Assembly (NCBI RefSeq): GCF_029867415.1
Contig: NC_081184.1
Span: forward strand, 107,493,692 to 107,557,691
Source of the DNA: Vicia villosa
Taxonomy: Eukaryota; Streptophyta; Magnoliopsida; Fabales; Fabaceae
Direction: 5' to 3'
Length of the DNA: 64,000 bases
Below, in pieces: positions 1 through 10,345 of the stretch; positions within the stretch are counted from its first letter, which is position 1; every line of letters starts with the position of its first letter. Below the pieces are notes generated by a model that made no database searches, was not told the DNA's origin, and worked only from the letters and a program-made list of their open reading frames with translations. Position numbers and translations under genes: made by a program.

Positions 1-121
1 TTCTTTAACTAAGTGTTGATACTTAGAAAAGGTAAACAACCTCCTCTCGTTCCGGATGTCCAAATCTCGAAACTGGTCTCAGTTGCGTTTGGACAATATC
101 TCAGATAAAGAGAAAATCTCC

Positions 122-349
122 AAAGGTCTGTTTCCTCATCAAACTTCTTACCAGCGCTTGGAGGTAAGATGCCATTTGACGGCTGTAGAGAAACTTCAAA
201 GGTTTGTTTCCTCGTCAAACTTCTTATCAGCGCTTGGAGATAAGATGCCATTTGACGGCTGTAGAGAAACTTCAAAGGTTTGTTTCCTCGTCAAACTTCT
301 TACCAGCATTTGGAGATAAGATGCCATTTGACGGCTGTAGAGAAACTTC
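122..349 (+). repeat. 76-bp tandem repeat, 3 copies
   Basis: Three adjacent units begin at 122, 198 and 274, each exactly 76 bp and differing by only a few substitutions. The short ORFs across them on both strands are repeat shadows. The array lies in the presumed 3' internal region of Ogre-like element A. Confidence 0.9.
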
Positions 350-439
350 ACCATCTTCCCTTTTGACTTGACGTCTTTGAAAGAATGTCATATGGCCTCA
401 TGATCTTTTGAGGGGCTAATGACTTTGTTTGAAGGCGGA

Positions 440-541
440 CGAACTGTTTTCGGGGTGAAAACTGCCATTCGTCGACTGATGCCTGGGGAATCAACGAACT
501 GTTTTCCTAAGAGGAAAACTGCCATTCATCGACTCTGTGGG
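440..541 (+). repeat. 55-bp direct repeat, 2 diverged copies
   Basis: Two related units start at 440 and 495, both beginning CGAACTGTTTTC and both containing AAAACTGCCATTC. This is a second, different array in the same internal region. The truncated Copia fragment begins directly after it. Confidence 0.65.
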
Positions 542-544
542 GAA

Positions 545-1009
545 CTAAATAGATGTGTCACCTTGCTTTAAAGTGCAGATTTCTTCCTGTAGATCAGAGA
601 TGCGAAAAACATCACCATGATAGAATCTTTCCTTCAGTTCAATCCACATGTCAGCTGCATTTTCAATCCAAAGAATTCTTTGAGCAATTTCATGTTCTAC
701 AGAATTCTTGATCCATGACATGATCATGGTGTTGCATCTATCCCAAAAAATGGAGTTGAAATCAAGATCTGATGGACGAGGTAAAGCACCATTGATGAAG
801 TGAAGTTTGTTCTTAGAACGTAGCGCCATTGTCATGGAACGAGACCAAGAATGATAATTGCTGCTTGATAAGAGAGGAGTAACGAGAACCAACGCCGGAT
901 TTTCGTTTGGATGCATGAAGTATGGATTGAGAGTATCATTTTGATACCCTTTTTGCTGATTGCGAAGAATGGTTTCACCATGAACACTACCTTCTGAGGA
1001 CGCGAACAT
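545..1009 (-). pseudogene. Copia gag N-terminal fragment
   Basis: The 154-residue reading frame starts at an ATG and matches the N-terminal Copia gag layout. It has the NENPALVLVTPLLSSSNYHS-type segment (retrotran_gag_3-like) at about residues 33-52, then a gag core with the W-x-R-C-N-T-M-I-M-S-W and LWIENAADMW-x-ELKERF signatures, ending at LKQGDTSI. In intact relatives the protein continues with the rest of gag, zinc knuckle, protease, integrase and RT. Here the frame runs into unrelated DNA and stops. It is a remnant with no expected function. Confidence 0.8.
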
Positions 1010-1113
1010 GGTGATAACGAAGGTGTGGAGTTAACGAACGGAGAAGAAGGAGATATGGAGATTGAGGACTTGCAAAGTGCAGCGGAATAAAGGATCACAT
1101 GTCGATGATACCA

Positions 1114-1368
1114 TGTGAACAATCAGTTTCATGCATGTCAGCCATTGATGAATGCACAAGAAAAGAGAGAGAAACTGAATATTAAAGAAGAAGAAGAGTG
1201 CAAGTCTATATTGATCAATCTCAAGAAGCATGCATTGATTACATTGGTAGTTATATAGCTATCTAAGATAAGAAGTTCCAACTAACTAACTAACTTTCAT
1301 AACAAACTTATTTAACTAACTAACCCTAGAAGGTTAGTTATTCATCACACGTGGCTTTGTCATTCACA
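1114..1368 (-). repeat. 5' LTR of truncated Copia (255 bp)
   Basis: Read on the minus strand the segment begins TGTGAATGAC and ends TTGTTCACA, giving TGTGAA/TTCACA inverted termini. The next bases (1113-1106) read TGGTATCA, the usual start of an initiator-tRNA-Met primer site. The partner LTR is absent. Confidence 0.85.
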
Positions 1369-1380
1369 GTACCAAAGGGA

Positions 1381-3000
1381 GGTATGGCTAACTGCGACGA
1401 CTTACTGGAGCTATAGTAAGTGGGCCACACCATCTGCGATAAACTTGCTGAGACTACGATAGTAAGCAGGTATGGCTAACTGCGGCGACTTACTAGAACT
1501 ATAGTAAGTGGGTCATACCATCTATGATAAGCTTACTCCAACTACGATAGCAAGTAGGTATGGCTAACTGCGACGACTTACTGGAGCTATAGTAAGTGGG
1601 CCACACCATTGTTGAATAGTATATTCAAGGCAAATATTTTTAAATCGTATCCACAGAGATTGGGTGATATTACCGCCGTTCTATAGTTACTATCGCTTTA
1701 AGTTTAAGTTGTAACAAAGTTGGTTTGAGTTGAGTTTTTATTTTTCTATTCAAAAGGTAAAACAAGTAATAAAATAAGATTTGTTCAAAGATAAAAGATT
1801 GACAAGATTGGTTTTGGTTTCACTATCCCTATCTCCTATGTGACTTTAACAACTAAAGTATACTTCAATAGCAATGCAATGTTCTAGTATCCTCTCAACA
1901 ATGTTTATGTCTAAACAAAGTTGTGAAAGTTAATATATTAATCTTTAGGTGATCTCTCACTCTAACTATCAATACACTAAGCTTGATTGATTGATACAAA
2001 TAGAAAAGTGGCAAATAAATCTATCTCTAGCATTTATCCAATACTTGATAAAATGTTGTAGAACAAGACTTGAAATATATTTCTCAATCATAAATCAAAT
2101 CTAAATATGAAATATAAAACAACAACATTCATCCATTTCAATACTAATGAAGTTCATACAAAAGTGTTAGAGGAAATACATAGTTAACAAGGATAGCTAC
2201 TACCTCCAATCTTGTCAAAGTGGGATTTAGCTACTCATCACCATGGTTGACAGCAAGAAGAATAAAGAAGAAGCTAAGAACATCAATCTCCCACAAAGTT
2301 GTTCTTTTCTCTCCCAAAACCCTAGCCTCAATGTTTGGTTTACAATAGAATATAATGTTCTAATTCCCCTTTTTTATCTCCCTAAATAACCCCTAATTCG
2401 TACTAACTTTTCCTATTCAAAAGATAAGCCCAATTCTCATGACAAGTGGCAACAAAGTAAAAGATAAAATTCTGCAGCGCAGTGTTTGCGGGGCAAACAG
2501 TGAAATTCAAAACTGGACTTGTTCAGCATCTAGCAGTTGGCGGCGCAAAGGATGTTTGCGGGGAAAACTGGCCTCATCAACACTTCTTTTGCTATTCCAA
2601 GTATTCAAGTAATTCCTCTTTGCTTCCATGATCTTCAAACCTTAAAAACGCTACAAAACTAACAAACATGTGAAATAACAATTCAAATGAACTAAAATGA
2701 ACAAAATTTCAAAATTATTAAACTGTATGAATAAAAGTGTGATTATTGAGTAAAAAGTGGTTAAAGGGACCAAAAACAATATATGAAAATTAGTACTATT
2801 TGGTCCCTAACAACCATCTGCGATAAACTTGCTGAAACTACGATAGTAAGCAGGTATGGCTAACTGCGACGACTTACTAGAACTATAGTAAGTGGGCCCT
2901 ACCATCTACGTTAAGCTTACTCAAACTACGATAGGGAGTGGCTATACCAACCGCGGCGACTTACTATGACTATAGTGAGTGGGTTACCTACAAACTGCAA
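1381..3000 (+). repeat. 88-bp tandem array of element A, split by a solo LTR
   Basis: Units start at 1381, 1469 and 1557 (period 88). After the solo LTR at 1610-2812, further units start at 2853 and about 2940. Units share GGTATGGCTAACTGCG and ACTATAGTAAGTGGG. The last copies decay toward 3000. The array occupies the 3' untranslated position just before the GGGGCAGC tract and 3' LTR. Confidence 0.88.
1610..2812 (-). mobile_element. Solo LTR (1203 bp) of a Gypsy family, minus orientation
   Basis: The insertion interrupts a tandem-repeat unit and is bounded by TGTTGAAT and CCCTAACA with a perfect 5-bp target duplication ACCAT (1605-1609 and 2813-2817). There is no internal region, so this is a solo LTR left by LTR-LTR recombination. 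Its reverse complement resembles the LTR at 53099-54281. Both open with TGTTAGG followed by a G/CCAAAT stretch, and at their 3' ends share GCCGTTCTATAG and TATCCACAG in reverse. It therefore belongs to the same or a sister family, in the opposite orientation. Confidence 0.88.
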
Positions 3001-3402
3001 ACTCTTGCTAGCACCATAGCAAGGTAACTACTTTCTACGCAACAAACTACGAGGCCTCGCTATGTAAGTCTCAAGCATTAGCAAGGCATTCTTTTCTCCA
3101 CTACCAGGTACAAGGAAAATTCAAGGGGTCTTCCATTATTTAATAACTCTTCGATCCAAGGATGTGAGAACTATGTATTCTCACGCCATTCAATCAAAGG
3201 TAATTAAATAGGGGCAGCTGTCATACCCCAAAATTTGCCTTCCATATTTCAGTCAAATTGTTCAAAAGCTCAGGAGATTCATCAAGTCATTCTCTTGAGC
3301 AAGAGTCTCCTAAAACTAGGGTTTGAGGTTCTCTTAAGGAAATCAACAAGACAAGATCCCTAATCAAGCTCTCCATGGCCTATTATGATCCAAGATACTC
3401 CT

Positions 3403-4338
3403 TGTAGATGTTGTTGATTGGCTGTAATTTTTGGTAAAACTAATTGCGGTTCTATCATGTCAAAAACAGTGTCATGACATGCTTTATGTTGTTGTGAAGT
3501 CCTTCAGTATGCAGGCCTTTACCTGATGTCAGGGCCGATGTCATGACATTCACAACTGTTCGTTATTTTCTATTACTACTTATGGCTGTATGATCTGTTA
3601 AGACCTTATACGCTATATTTGGCAATAATGGATTCTGATCTGTTTCAAGGACGTCTTGGATGATTACTATTATGAATTCCTTGTGTAATGGAGATTTGTT
3701 TTAATTAGGGCAAAAACTATTTTGTGGATCCAAGGCCCAGTTGCTGTATTGTCTGAAGGCTATTTAATCCATGCAGGTGCTGCTGTTGCCGTCAGGGGTT
3801 TTTGATTGAGAAACTGTTAGAGCTCTTTTTGATTTGGTTTTCTCGTTGTAGTTTTCTTGTAAGCCAAACAATCATCATGATGATTGTCTTGGTCTAGGTG
3901 TTTTTGTTTTGAGTTGTAGAAGTACTCAAAGCTTTTAAGCAAGAGTACTATTGTACTTGATCAGAGCTTTTAAGCAAGATCAAGTTGTGTTTTTGAAGAG
4001 TGTCTTCTTATGTTATTAGTTTGTTAGTTTATCATCACTGCTGTGATTGAGGGGGAGTGAGTAGGATCTCTGGTCTAAGTTGTTTAGATTGAAGTTGCAT
4101 TGGGTAGATATTAAGTGAAAGGCGTAATATTGAGTTGTATTACCTTGAATTGATATTACTTATAGTGGACTTCCTCCCTGGCTTGGTAGCCCCCAGATGT
4201 AGGTGTGTTTGCACCGAACTGGGTTAACAATTTTCCTGTGTTGTTTTCTGTTTACACTTTGTTCATTTGTTTAAAAACATTCAGATAGTGATGTCGTGAC
4301 ATCCTGTAAGACATCGCGTGTCTGAGTCCAGAATTTCA
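3403..4338 (+). repeat. 5' LTR of Sirevirus derivative (936 bp)
   Basis: Starts TGTAGATGTTG, ends CAGAATTTCA. It is the same length as the 3' copy; visible differences include positions near 3438, 3624-3628 and 3676. Preceded by CTCCT (3398-3402), matched after the 3' LTR. Confidence 0.95.
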
Positions 4339-4340
4339 AT

Positions 4341-4352
4341 TGGCATCAGAGC
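4341..4352 (+). promoter_or_regulatory. Primer-binding site
   Basis: TGGCATCAGAGC lies two bases after the 5' LTR. It differs by one base from the common plant initiator tRNA-Met primer site TGGTATCAGAGC. Confidence 0.8.
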
Positions 4353-4407
4353 AGGCACCCTGCCTGTTTTTACTGGGTGAGATCTAGGGAAAGTAATTTC
4401 TGGTTCG

Positions 4408-6870
4408 ATGGACAAAGAAGGTGGTGGATTTATAATGAGACCACCCATTCTGGATGGCTCTAATTATGATTATTGGAAACCTGTCATGGTGGCTTTTCTG
4501 AAATCCGTGAACAGCAAAGCATGGAGAGCTGTGAACAAAGGATGGGAACATCCTGTTATTACTGATAAAGATGGCAACAAAACTCTTAAACCAGAGGAAG
4601 ATTGGGACAAAGATGAAGAGGCATTGGCGCTTGGCAACTCTAAAGCTCTAAATGCTTTATTCAATGGAATTGACAAAAATATATTCAGACTGGTTCACCA
4701 GTGTGAACTAGCCAAAGATGTCTGGGATATCCTAAAGACTACTCATGAGGGCACCTCCAAAGTGAAGATGTCAAGACTTCAACTGCTAACTACAAAATTT
4801 GAAAATCTAAGGATGAGGGATGATGAAAGTATTAAGGATTTTCATATGAATTTACTCGATATTGCTAATACCTCAGGAGCTTTGGGAGAAAAAATGTCTG
4901 ATGAAAAGTTGGTGAGGAAAATCCTTAGATCCCTACCTAAGAGATTTGATATGAAAATTACAGCTATAGAAGAGGCACAGGACATCAGCAAAATGAAGGT
5001 AGAAGAGTTAATTGGATCTCTTCAAACCTTTGAGATGGGAATCAGTGAAAATTCTGAAAAGAAGAACAAGAGCATAGCCTTTGTGTCCAACTCTCAAGAG
5101 GAAGTAGAGGAAAGTAGAGAAGAGAATCTATCTGAATCTATAGCTATGCTTGGCAAACAATTCAACAAAATTATAAGAAGAATGGATCAGAAGCCAAGAC
5201 CTAATGTCAAGAACATCTCATCTGACATCAGTAGATCTTATGACTCTGGCAGAGGAGTTAAACCAGAAGAAAAGTACAACCACAACAAAGGGATTCAATG
5301 TCATGGATGTGAAGGGTATGGACATATTAGAGCTGAATGCCCTACTTATCTCAAGAAACAAAAGAAAGGATTGTCAGTCTCCTGGTCTGATGAAGATTCT
5401 GAGAGTGATTTTGAAGAAGAATCAGCCAAACATGTCACAGCCCTTACTGGAGTTTGCAATTCTGATGAAGATGCTAGTGAAGATGAGCTAACCTTTGAAG
5501 AACTGGCAACCTCCTACAGAAAGCTCTGTATCAGAAGTGCTGAAGTATGTCAACAAGGTGAAAAGCAGAAGAAATACATAGCCCAGTTGGAGGCTGATAA
5601 CAAAGAGCTTAATGAAACTATATCTGAACTGAATGGTGAAATCATCCTGTTACAATCCAAACTTGATCAGATGTCAAAATCAGTAAAAATGTTGAACAGT
5701 GGCACGGATATGTTGGAGGAGATCTTGCAGGTTGGAAAAAGTTCAAGAGATATGTCTGGTATAGGATTTGTTGGTGCAAAGAGATATGTACAAGATAGTA
5801 GCAGAACTAAACCTGAAGCTGAGATGTCGAACCCGATGTCAAAACATGTGACTCAACATCACGAGAGAGGTGAAATGAAGAGAAAGTTTCAAAGATGGAG
5901 ATGTCATTACTGTGGAAGATTTGGACACATTAAGCCTTTCTGCTTCAGACTATATGGATATCTAGATCAAGCTCCTTCTTACAAACCTAAGCAGATCATG
6001 CCCATCCAGAAGCAACAATGGAAACCTAAAAGTATGGCTTTAATAACCCATACATCTCTTAGAGTTTCAGCCAAAGAAGACTGGTATTTTGATAGTGGAT
6101 GTTCCAGACACATGACTGGAATCAAAAATCTGCTTGTTGATATCAAGAGACATTCTACTAGTTATGTAACCTTTGGTGATGGAGCTAAAGGAGAAATCAA
6201 AGGAGTTGGAAAACTAGATTGTTCAGGAGTGCCAAACTTAGAAGGTGTTTTGTTAGTCAAAGGCCTGACTGCCAATCTCATAAGCATCAGTCAACTCTGT
6301 GACCAAGGATACCAAGTCAACTTCACTAAAGCTGGGTGTGTGGTTACTAATGAAGAAAAGGAAGTAGTAATGAGGGGTGTCAGATCCAAAAATAACTGCT
6401 ACTTGTGGGTGCCTCATGAATCCAGCTATTCTACTATATGCTCTAAAGAAGAAGAAACAAAGCTATGGCACCAAAAACTTGGTCACCTTTATCTAAGAGA
6501 CTGGGCAGGCAGTGCTGATGACAGAAAAAGTACTTCAGGAGGATGTTCCTTCTTGGGAAGTAGCTGTTCTCAACTTGTTTGGATGAAACAATTGTTAACA
6601 GAGTACAATGTCACACAAGATGTCATGACATTATATTGTAACAACTTAAGTGTCATCAACATTTCAAAGAATCCCATTCAGCACAGCAGGACCAAGCATA
6701 TTGATATTAGACACCTCTACAATAGAGATCTTGTTGAGGACAAAATAATTGACTTGGAACATGTTGCTACAGACCTTCAACCTACTGACATTTTTACAAA
6801 AGCCTTAGAGACAAATCAATTTGGAAATCTAAGAAACAAATTAGGCATTTGTCTTTGTGAAGGATTATAG
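4408..6870 (+). CDS. Copia gag-protease fused in frame to RNase H tail
   Basis: An intact 820-residue ORF from an ATG 70 bp after the 5' LTR. Residues 10-220 are a UBN2-type Copia gag. A CCHC zinc knuckle lies at C298-C301-H306-C311 and a second one at C499-C502-H507-C512, with an acidic, coiled-coil-like stretch between them. The aspartic protease signature YFDSGCSRHMTG has its catalytic D near residue 562. The gag-pre-integrase motif LWHQKLGHL begins at 686. Directly after it, at about residue 697, the frame jumps to WAGSADDRKSTSGG and runs through the RNase H C-terminus to DIFTKAL. The integrase core and the whole reverse transcriptase (YVDD) are absent. The deletion keeps the frame, so a gag-protease protein could still be made. 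It would form particles but could not copy or integrate DNA. Confidence 0.88.
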   Translation: MDKEGGGFIMRPPILDGSNYDYWKPVMVAFLKSVNSKAWRAVNKGWEHPVITDKDGNKTLKPEEDWDKDEEALALGNSKALNALFNGIDKNIFRLVHQCELAKDVWDILKTTHEGTSKVKMSRLQLLTTKFENLRMRDDESIKDFHMNLLDIANTSGALGEKMSDEKLVRKILRSLPKRFDMKITAIEEAQDISKMKVEELIGSLQTFEMGISENSEKKNKSIAFVSNSQEEVEESREENLSESIAMLGKQFNKIIRRMDQKPRPNVKNISSDISRSYDSGRGVKPEEKYNHNKGIQCHGCEGYGHIRAECPTYLKKQKKGLSVSWSDEDSESDFEEESAKHVTALTGVCNSDEDASEDELTFEELATSYRKLCIRSAEVCQQGEKQKKYIAQLEADNKELNETISELNGEIILLQSKLDQMSKSVKMLNSGTDMLEEILQVGKSSRDMSGIGFVGAKRYVQDSSRTKPEAEMSNPMSKHVTQHHERGEMKRKFQRWRCHYCGRFGHIKPFCFRLYGYLDQAPSYKPKQIMPIQKQQWKPKSMALITHTSLRVSAKEDWYFDSGCSRHMTGIKNLLVDIKRHSTSYVTFGDGAKGEIKGVGKLDCSGVPNLEGVLLVKGLTANLISISQLCDQGYQVNFTKAGCVVTNEEKEVVMRGVRSKNNCYLWVPHESSYSTICSKEEETKLWHQKLGHLYLRDWAGSADDRKSTSGGCSFLGSSCSQLVWMKQLLTEYNVTQDVMTLYCNNLSVINISKNPIQHSRTKHIDIRHLYNRDLVEDKIIDLEHVATDLQPTDIFTKALETNQFGNLRNKLGICLCEGL

Positions 6871-7068
6871 CAATTAATTGGGGGTGGGGCCAGCATTATT
6901 TCTCTCTCCAAATCTTGGATATCATTACACATTAAAGTGCATTTTCCCCCCCTTTTGCAAGTTACCCAAACGGTTTTCATTCCTCCAAAACCTCTCTTCC
7001 ACACTCACGCTATCTCTTTGTGTCTCTGCATTCATCACTCTTTACCCAGCCTCTCATTTTCTCTCACC

Positions 7069-9063
7069 ATGTCTCAGAATTCTTCCTCAAAGAAATCTTC
7101 TCCTATCTCTGAAACAGCATCAGGTTCTAGGGCACCAAATGTTGTGAGCGATCAAGATGTCGTGCTGGATGTTGTGCCTTTGAACTCTGTTCCTGCCTTC
7201 GATTCTGTTCGCAGTCAACCAAGAAAGATGCATGCAAGAAAATCAACCGGAGGATCTGTTCCAGAAACTTTTTCTGTCCAGGGTAGAGAGGGCTCTTCCT
7301 ATGTTCATAATGCGATTGCAAATATGGTCACCAGAATCTTGAATGAAGGGCACAAAGTTGAAGGAATTTCTGTTCCTCTAGCCCAGATGCCTGCTTCCGA
7401 TGTTGATCAAGGTGTGCAAGATGATGAGACCCCTGTTGCTAAAGATGTTGAGACAGCTGTTGATAATGATGAGACATCTGCTGAGAAAAATGATGAGATT
7501 CCTGTTACTAAAGATGTTGAGACATCTGTTAATGAGACCCCTGTTGCCAAAGATGTTGAAACATCTGAAGCTATCAATGTTGAAGCATCTGATTCCAAAG
7601 ATGATGAGACTCTTGCTGCTGAGAAAGATGAAGAGGTTCCTGCTGTTCCTGCTAAGAAAGATGAAAACCCTAATGTGCATGATGTGGTGGATCTAGATGA
7701 ACTTGATGATCCTATTGATATTGCTGATGATGACCTCATCTCCAGCATCTCCAACAGGGTCAAGGCTCGTAAGGGAAAACAAGTCTGTGAGCAACATTCT
7801 CTCAAGCCACAGGTTACTCCTCTGAAGACTGTTACTAAAGATAAGATGAAGAAAGTTCCTACTGGACCCTCAAAATCTGGAAGCAAAGTTAGTGTGAAGA
7901 AGAGGAAGGAAAGAAGCATTTCTGACTCTGAAGCTGATGTCCCAAGTGATGTCCCTGACATCCCCTCCAAGAAGAAGATTGCTGTTACTAAATCTGCTAC
8001 AAAGGTTCGTGATGTTCCTTTGGATAACATATATCTGCACTATGCCTCTAATGCAATCCAGTGGAAGTTTGTGTATCAAAGAAGGCTGGCCCTTGAAAGA
8101 GAGTTAGCAAATGATGCTCTGGAGAATCAAGAGGTAATGCAGCTCATCAAAACTGCAGGTTTGATTAAGACTGTTTCTCAATTCTCTAAATGTTATGAAA
8201 TGCTTGTGAAAGAGTTTATTGTCAATTTATCTCAAGACTGTGCTGATGGTAGAACAGATGATTTTCATAAAGTTTATGTTAGAAGAAAATGCATAGAGTT
8301 CTCCCCTGCTGTTATCAATCACTATCTAGGTAGAAATGCTGAAGCTCAACCTGAGCTTGAAGTAACTGATAATGAGGTCTGCAACACCATCACTGGGGGT
8401 AAGGTTAAAAAGTGGCCCATCAAAAGCAAACTGTCTGCTAGTCTCTTGACTGTTAAGTATGCTCTGCTGCATAAAATTGGCTCTGCCAACTGGGTGCCCA
8501 CAAATCACACCTCTACCATTGCTGTTGGCTTAGGTAGATTCATTTATGCTATAGGGACCAAGACTGTGTTTGACTATGGGACCTATATTTTTGACCAGAC
8601 TATGAGACATGCAGGTACCTCTGCCACTAAGCTTCCTATTGCCTTTCCATCCCTAATATGTGGAATCATCCTGAAGCAATACCCTGGCATCTTGAAAGCT
8701 AAAGATTCTGTCTGCAAAAGGGAAAGTGCTTTGACTTTTCACTACAAGCTGCTTCAAAGGACTGATGCCTCAACATCTGCTGGGACATATCAAACTAGCA
8801 AGTCTGTGACCAAAGCCTCTCTTATAGCTGAGCTGAAGGAGACCTGCAAAGAGCTGGAAAATAGGAAGATGAAGCTTGAGCAGCTTATACAAAGTCTTGA
8901 GCAGTCTGCTGATAGTGATGATGATCATGCTGCTGGTGGTGATGGTGAGAAGATGGATGCTGATATGGATGCTGATAGTGAGGATGAATATAAGTCTAGT
9001 AGCTCCAGTGATGAAGAGATGAATGAGGAGGATGATGATGATACTGCTGGCTCTGAAGATTAA
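7069..9063 (+). CDS. Sirevirus env-like ORF (putative plant transposon protein domain)
   Basis: The frame is open from 6937, but the ATG at 7069 in CACCATGTC context is the more likely start, giving 664 residues. The first third is acidic and low-complexity, with degenerate repeats of the VAKDVET/DDET type (about residues 115-210). A basic Lys/Arg stretch follows. Residues about 320-560 resemble the domain that annotators call putative plant transposon protein, with the landmarks KEFIVNL, IEFSPAVINHYLG and LPIAFPSLICGIIL. The tail is coiled-coil then Asp/Glu/Ser-rich. The position after pol fits the env-like ORF of Sireviruses. I see no convincing signal peptide or membrane anchor in the ATG7069 product, so an envelope function is not supported. 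Its role is unknown. Confidence 0.75.
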   Translation: MSQNSSSKKSSPISETASGSRAPNVVSDQDVVLDVVPLNSVPAFDSVRSQPRKMHARKSTGGSVPETFSVQGREGSSYVHNAIANMVTRILNEGHKVEGISVPLAQMPASDVDQGVQDDETPVAKDVETAVDNDETSAEKNDEIPVTKDVETSVNETPVAKDVETSEAINVEASDSKDDETLAAEKDEEVPAVPAKKDENPNVHDVVDLDELDDPIDIADDDLISSISNRVKARKGKQVCEQHSLKPQVTPLKTVTKDKMKKVPTGPSKSGSKVSVKKRKERSISDSEADVPSDVPDIPSKKKIAVTKSATKVRDVPLDNIYLHYASNAIQWKFVYQRRLALERELANDALENQEVMQLIKTAGLIKTVSQFSKCYEMLVKEFIVNLSQDCADGRTDDFHKVYVRRKCIEFSPAVINHYLGRNAEAQPELEVTDNEVCNTITGGKVKKWPIKSKLSASLLTVKYALLHKIGSANWVPTNHTSTIAVGLGRFIYAIGTKTVFDYGTYIFDQTMRHAGTSATKLPIAFPSLICGIILKQYPGILKAKDSVCKRESALTFHYKLLQRTDASTSAGTYQTSKSVTKASLIAELKETCKELENRKMKLEQLIQSLEQSADSDDDHAAGGDGEKMDADMDADSEDEYKSSSSSDEEMNEEDDDDTAGSED

Positions 9064-9409
9064 ATCTTCATCTGATGTTTGGCTCCTTTTGTGGCTAAAA
9101 AGGGGGAGTAATATGTGTTTGTTGTTTTGATGCTGTAGGATCTGGGTTGATTGTAATGGTTGTATTGATTGTCTTGATTGTTCTGATGATCTTTTGTTTT
9201 TTTTTGGACAATGTTCTTTCTAGTTCCCTTTATTTGGGTGTTCTCTGGTTCTCCCTGACAGTAGTTGGTTTTTGGTGATTAATCAAGTTGAATCAAGTTG
9301 CTGCTGTTTCTTTTTACAGAATTTATTTTTCTGTTATTGGATGATGTATGCTCTGATATCTGTTTGCATCTATTATTGTTTTAGCCAAAAATTCGCCAAA
9401 GGGGGAGTT
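9064..9409 (+). other. Sirevirus 3' untranslated region with repeated polypurine tracts
   Basis: No coding sequence. Two polypurine tracts of the AAAGGGGGAG type occur at 9096-9111 and 9396-9409, the second adjoining the 3' LTR and able to prime plus-strand synthesis. Multiple polypurine tracts downstream of pol are described for Sireviruses. Confidence 0.75.
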
Positions 9410-10345
9410 TGTAGATGTTGTTGATTGGCTGTAATTTTTGGTAAAACTAATTGTGGTTCTATCATGTCAAAAACAGTGTCATGACATGCTTTATGTTGTT
9501 GTGAAGTCCTTCAGTATGCAGGCCTTTACCTGATGTCAGGGCCGATGTCATGACATTCACAACTGTTCGTTATTTTCTATTACTACTTATGGCTGTATGA
9601 TCTGTTAAGACCTTATACGCTATATTTGGTAATCATGGATTCTGATCTGTTTCAAGGACGTCTTGGATGATTACTATTATGAGTTCCTTGTGTAATGGAG
9701 ATTTGTTTTAATTAGGGCAAAAACTATTTTGTGGATCCAAGGCCCAGTTGCTGTATTGTCTGAAGGCTATTTAATCCATGCAGGTGCTGCTGTTGCCGTC
9801 AGGGGTTTTTGATTGAGAAACTGTTAGAGCTCTTTTTGATTTGGTTTTCTCGTTGTAGTTTTCTTGTAAGCCAAACAATCATCATGATGATTGTCTTGGT
9901 CTAGGTGTTTTTGTTTTGAGTTGTAGAAGTACTCAAAGCTTTTAAGCAAGAGTACTATTGTACTTGATCAGAGCTTTTAAGCAAGATCAAGTTGTGTTTT
10001 TGAAGAGTGTCTTCTTATGTTATTAGTTTGTTAGTTTATCATCACTGCTGTGATTGAGGGGGAGTGAGTAGGATCTCTGGTCTAAGTTGTTTAGATTGAA
10101 GTTGCATTGGGTAGATATTAAGTGAAAGGCGTAATATTGAGTTGTATTACCTTGAATTGATATTACTTATAGTGGACTTCCTCCCTGGCTTGGTAGCCCC
10201 CAGATGTAGGTGTGTTTGCACCGAACTGGGTTAACAATTTTCCTGTGTTGTTTTCTGTTTACACTTTGTTCATTTGTTTAAAAACATTCAGATAGTGATG
10301 TCGTGACATCCTGTAAGACATCGCGTGTCTGAGTCCAGAATTTCA
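9410..10345 (+). repeat. 3' LTR of Sirevirus derivative (936 bp)
   Basis: Matches 3403-4338 over its full length with about four substitutions. Followed by the CTCCT target duplication at 10346-10350, after which the interrupted element A LTR resumes. Confidence 0.95.

Larger units (their letters stand above)
541..1368 (-). mobile_element. Truncated Ty1/copia element (5' LTR plus gag start)
   Basis: On the minus strand the order is a 255-bp LTR (1368-1114), a TGGTATCA primer-binding start (1113-1106), and a gag N-terminal ORF (1009-545). Sequence homology to Copia stops abruptly around 541-548, so the rest of gag, all of pol and the 3' LTR are missing. It sits between two tandem arrays of Ogre-like element A. 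The cause of the truncation (deletion or rearrangement) cannot be told here. Confidence 0.8.
3403..10345 (+). mobile_element. Sirevirus-type Copia deletion derivative
   Basis: Two 936-bp LTRs (3403-4338 and 9410-10345) differ at about four positions, and the insertion has a perfect CTCCT target duplication, so it is recent. Internal order is a primer site, a gag-protease-RNase H ORF (4408-6870), an env-like ORF (7069-9063) and repeated AAAGGGGGAG polypurine tracts. Integrase and reverse transcriptase are missing, so it must have moved with proteins supplied by a relative, or lost them afterwards. The extra ORF after pol and the repeated polypurine tracts fit Sireviruses (SIRE1/Maximus group). 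Confidence 0.92.

Noticed and set aside
6937..7068. N-terminal extension of the env-like ORF from an upstream ATG.
   Set aside because: It is Leu/Ser/His-rich, reads like leader sequence, and the ATG at 7069 has better context before the conserved part.
7378..8030. Long minus-strand frames opposite the env-like ORF.
   Set aside because: They are shadows of the repetitive acidic region on the plus strand, rich in Ser/Thr or Asn/Ile runs with no domain.
7069..9063. True envelope glycoprotein in the Sirevirus derivative.
   Set aside because: No signal peptide, transmembrane segment or furin-like site is evident; the protein is acidic with a putative plant transposon domain.
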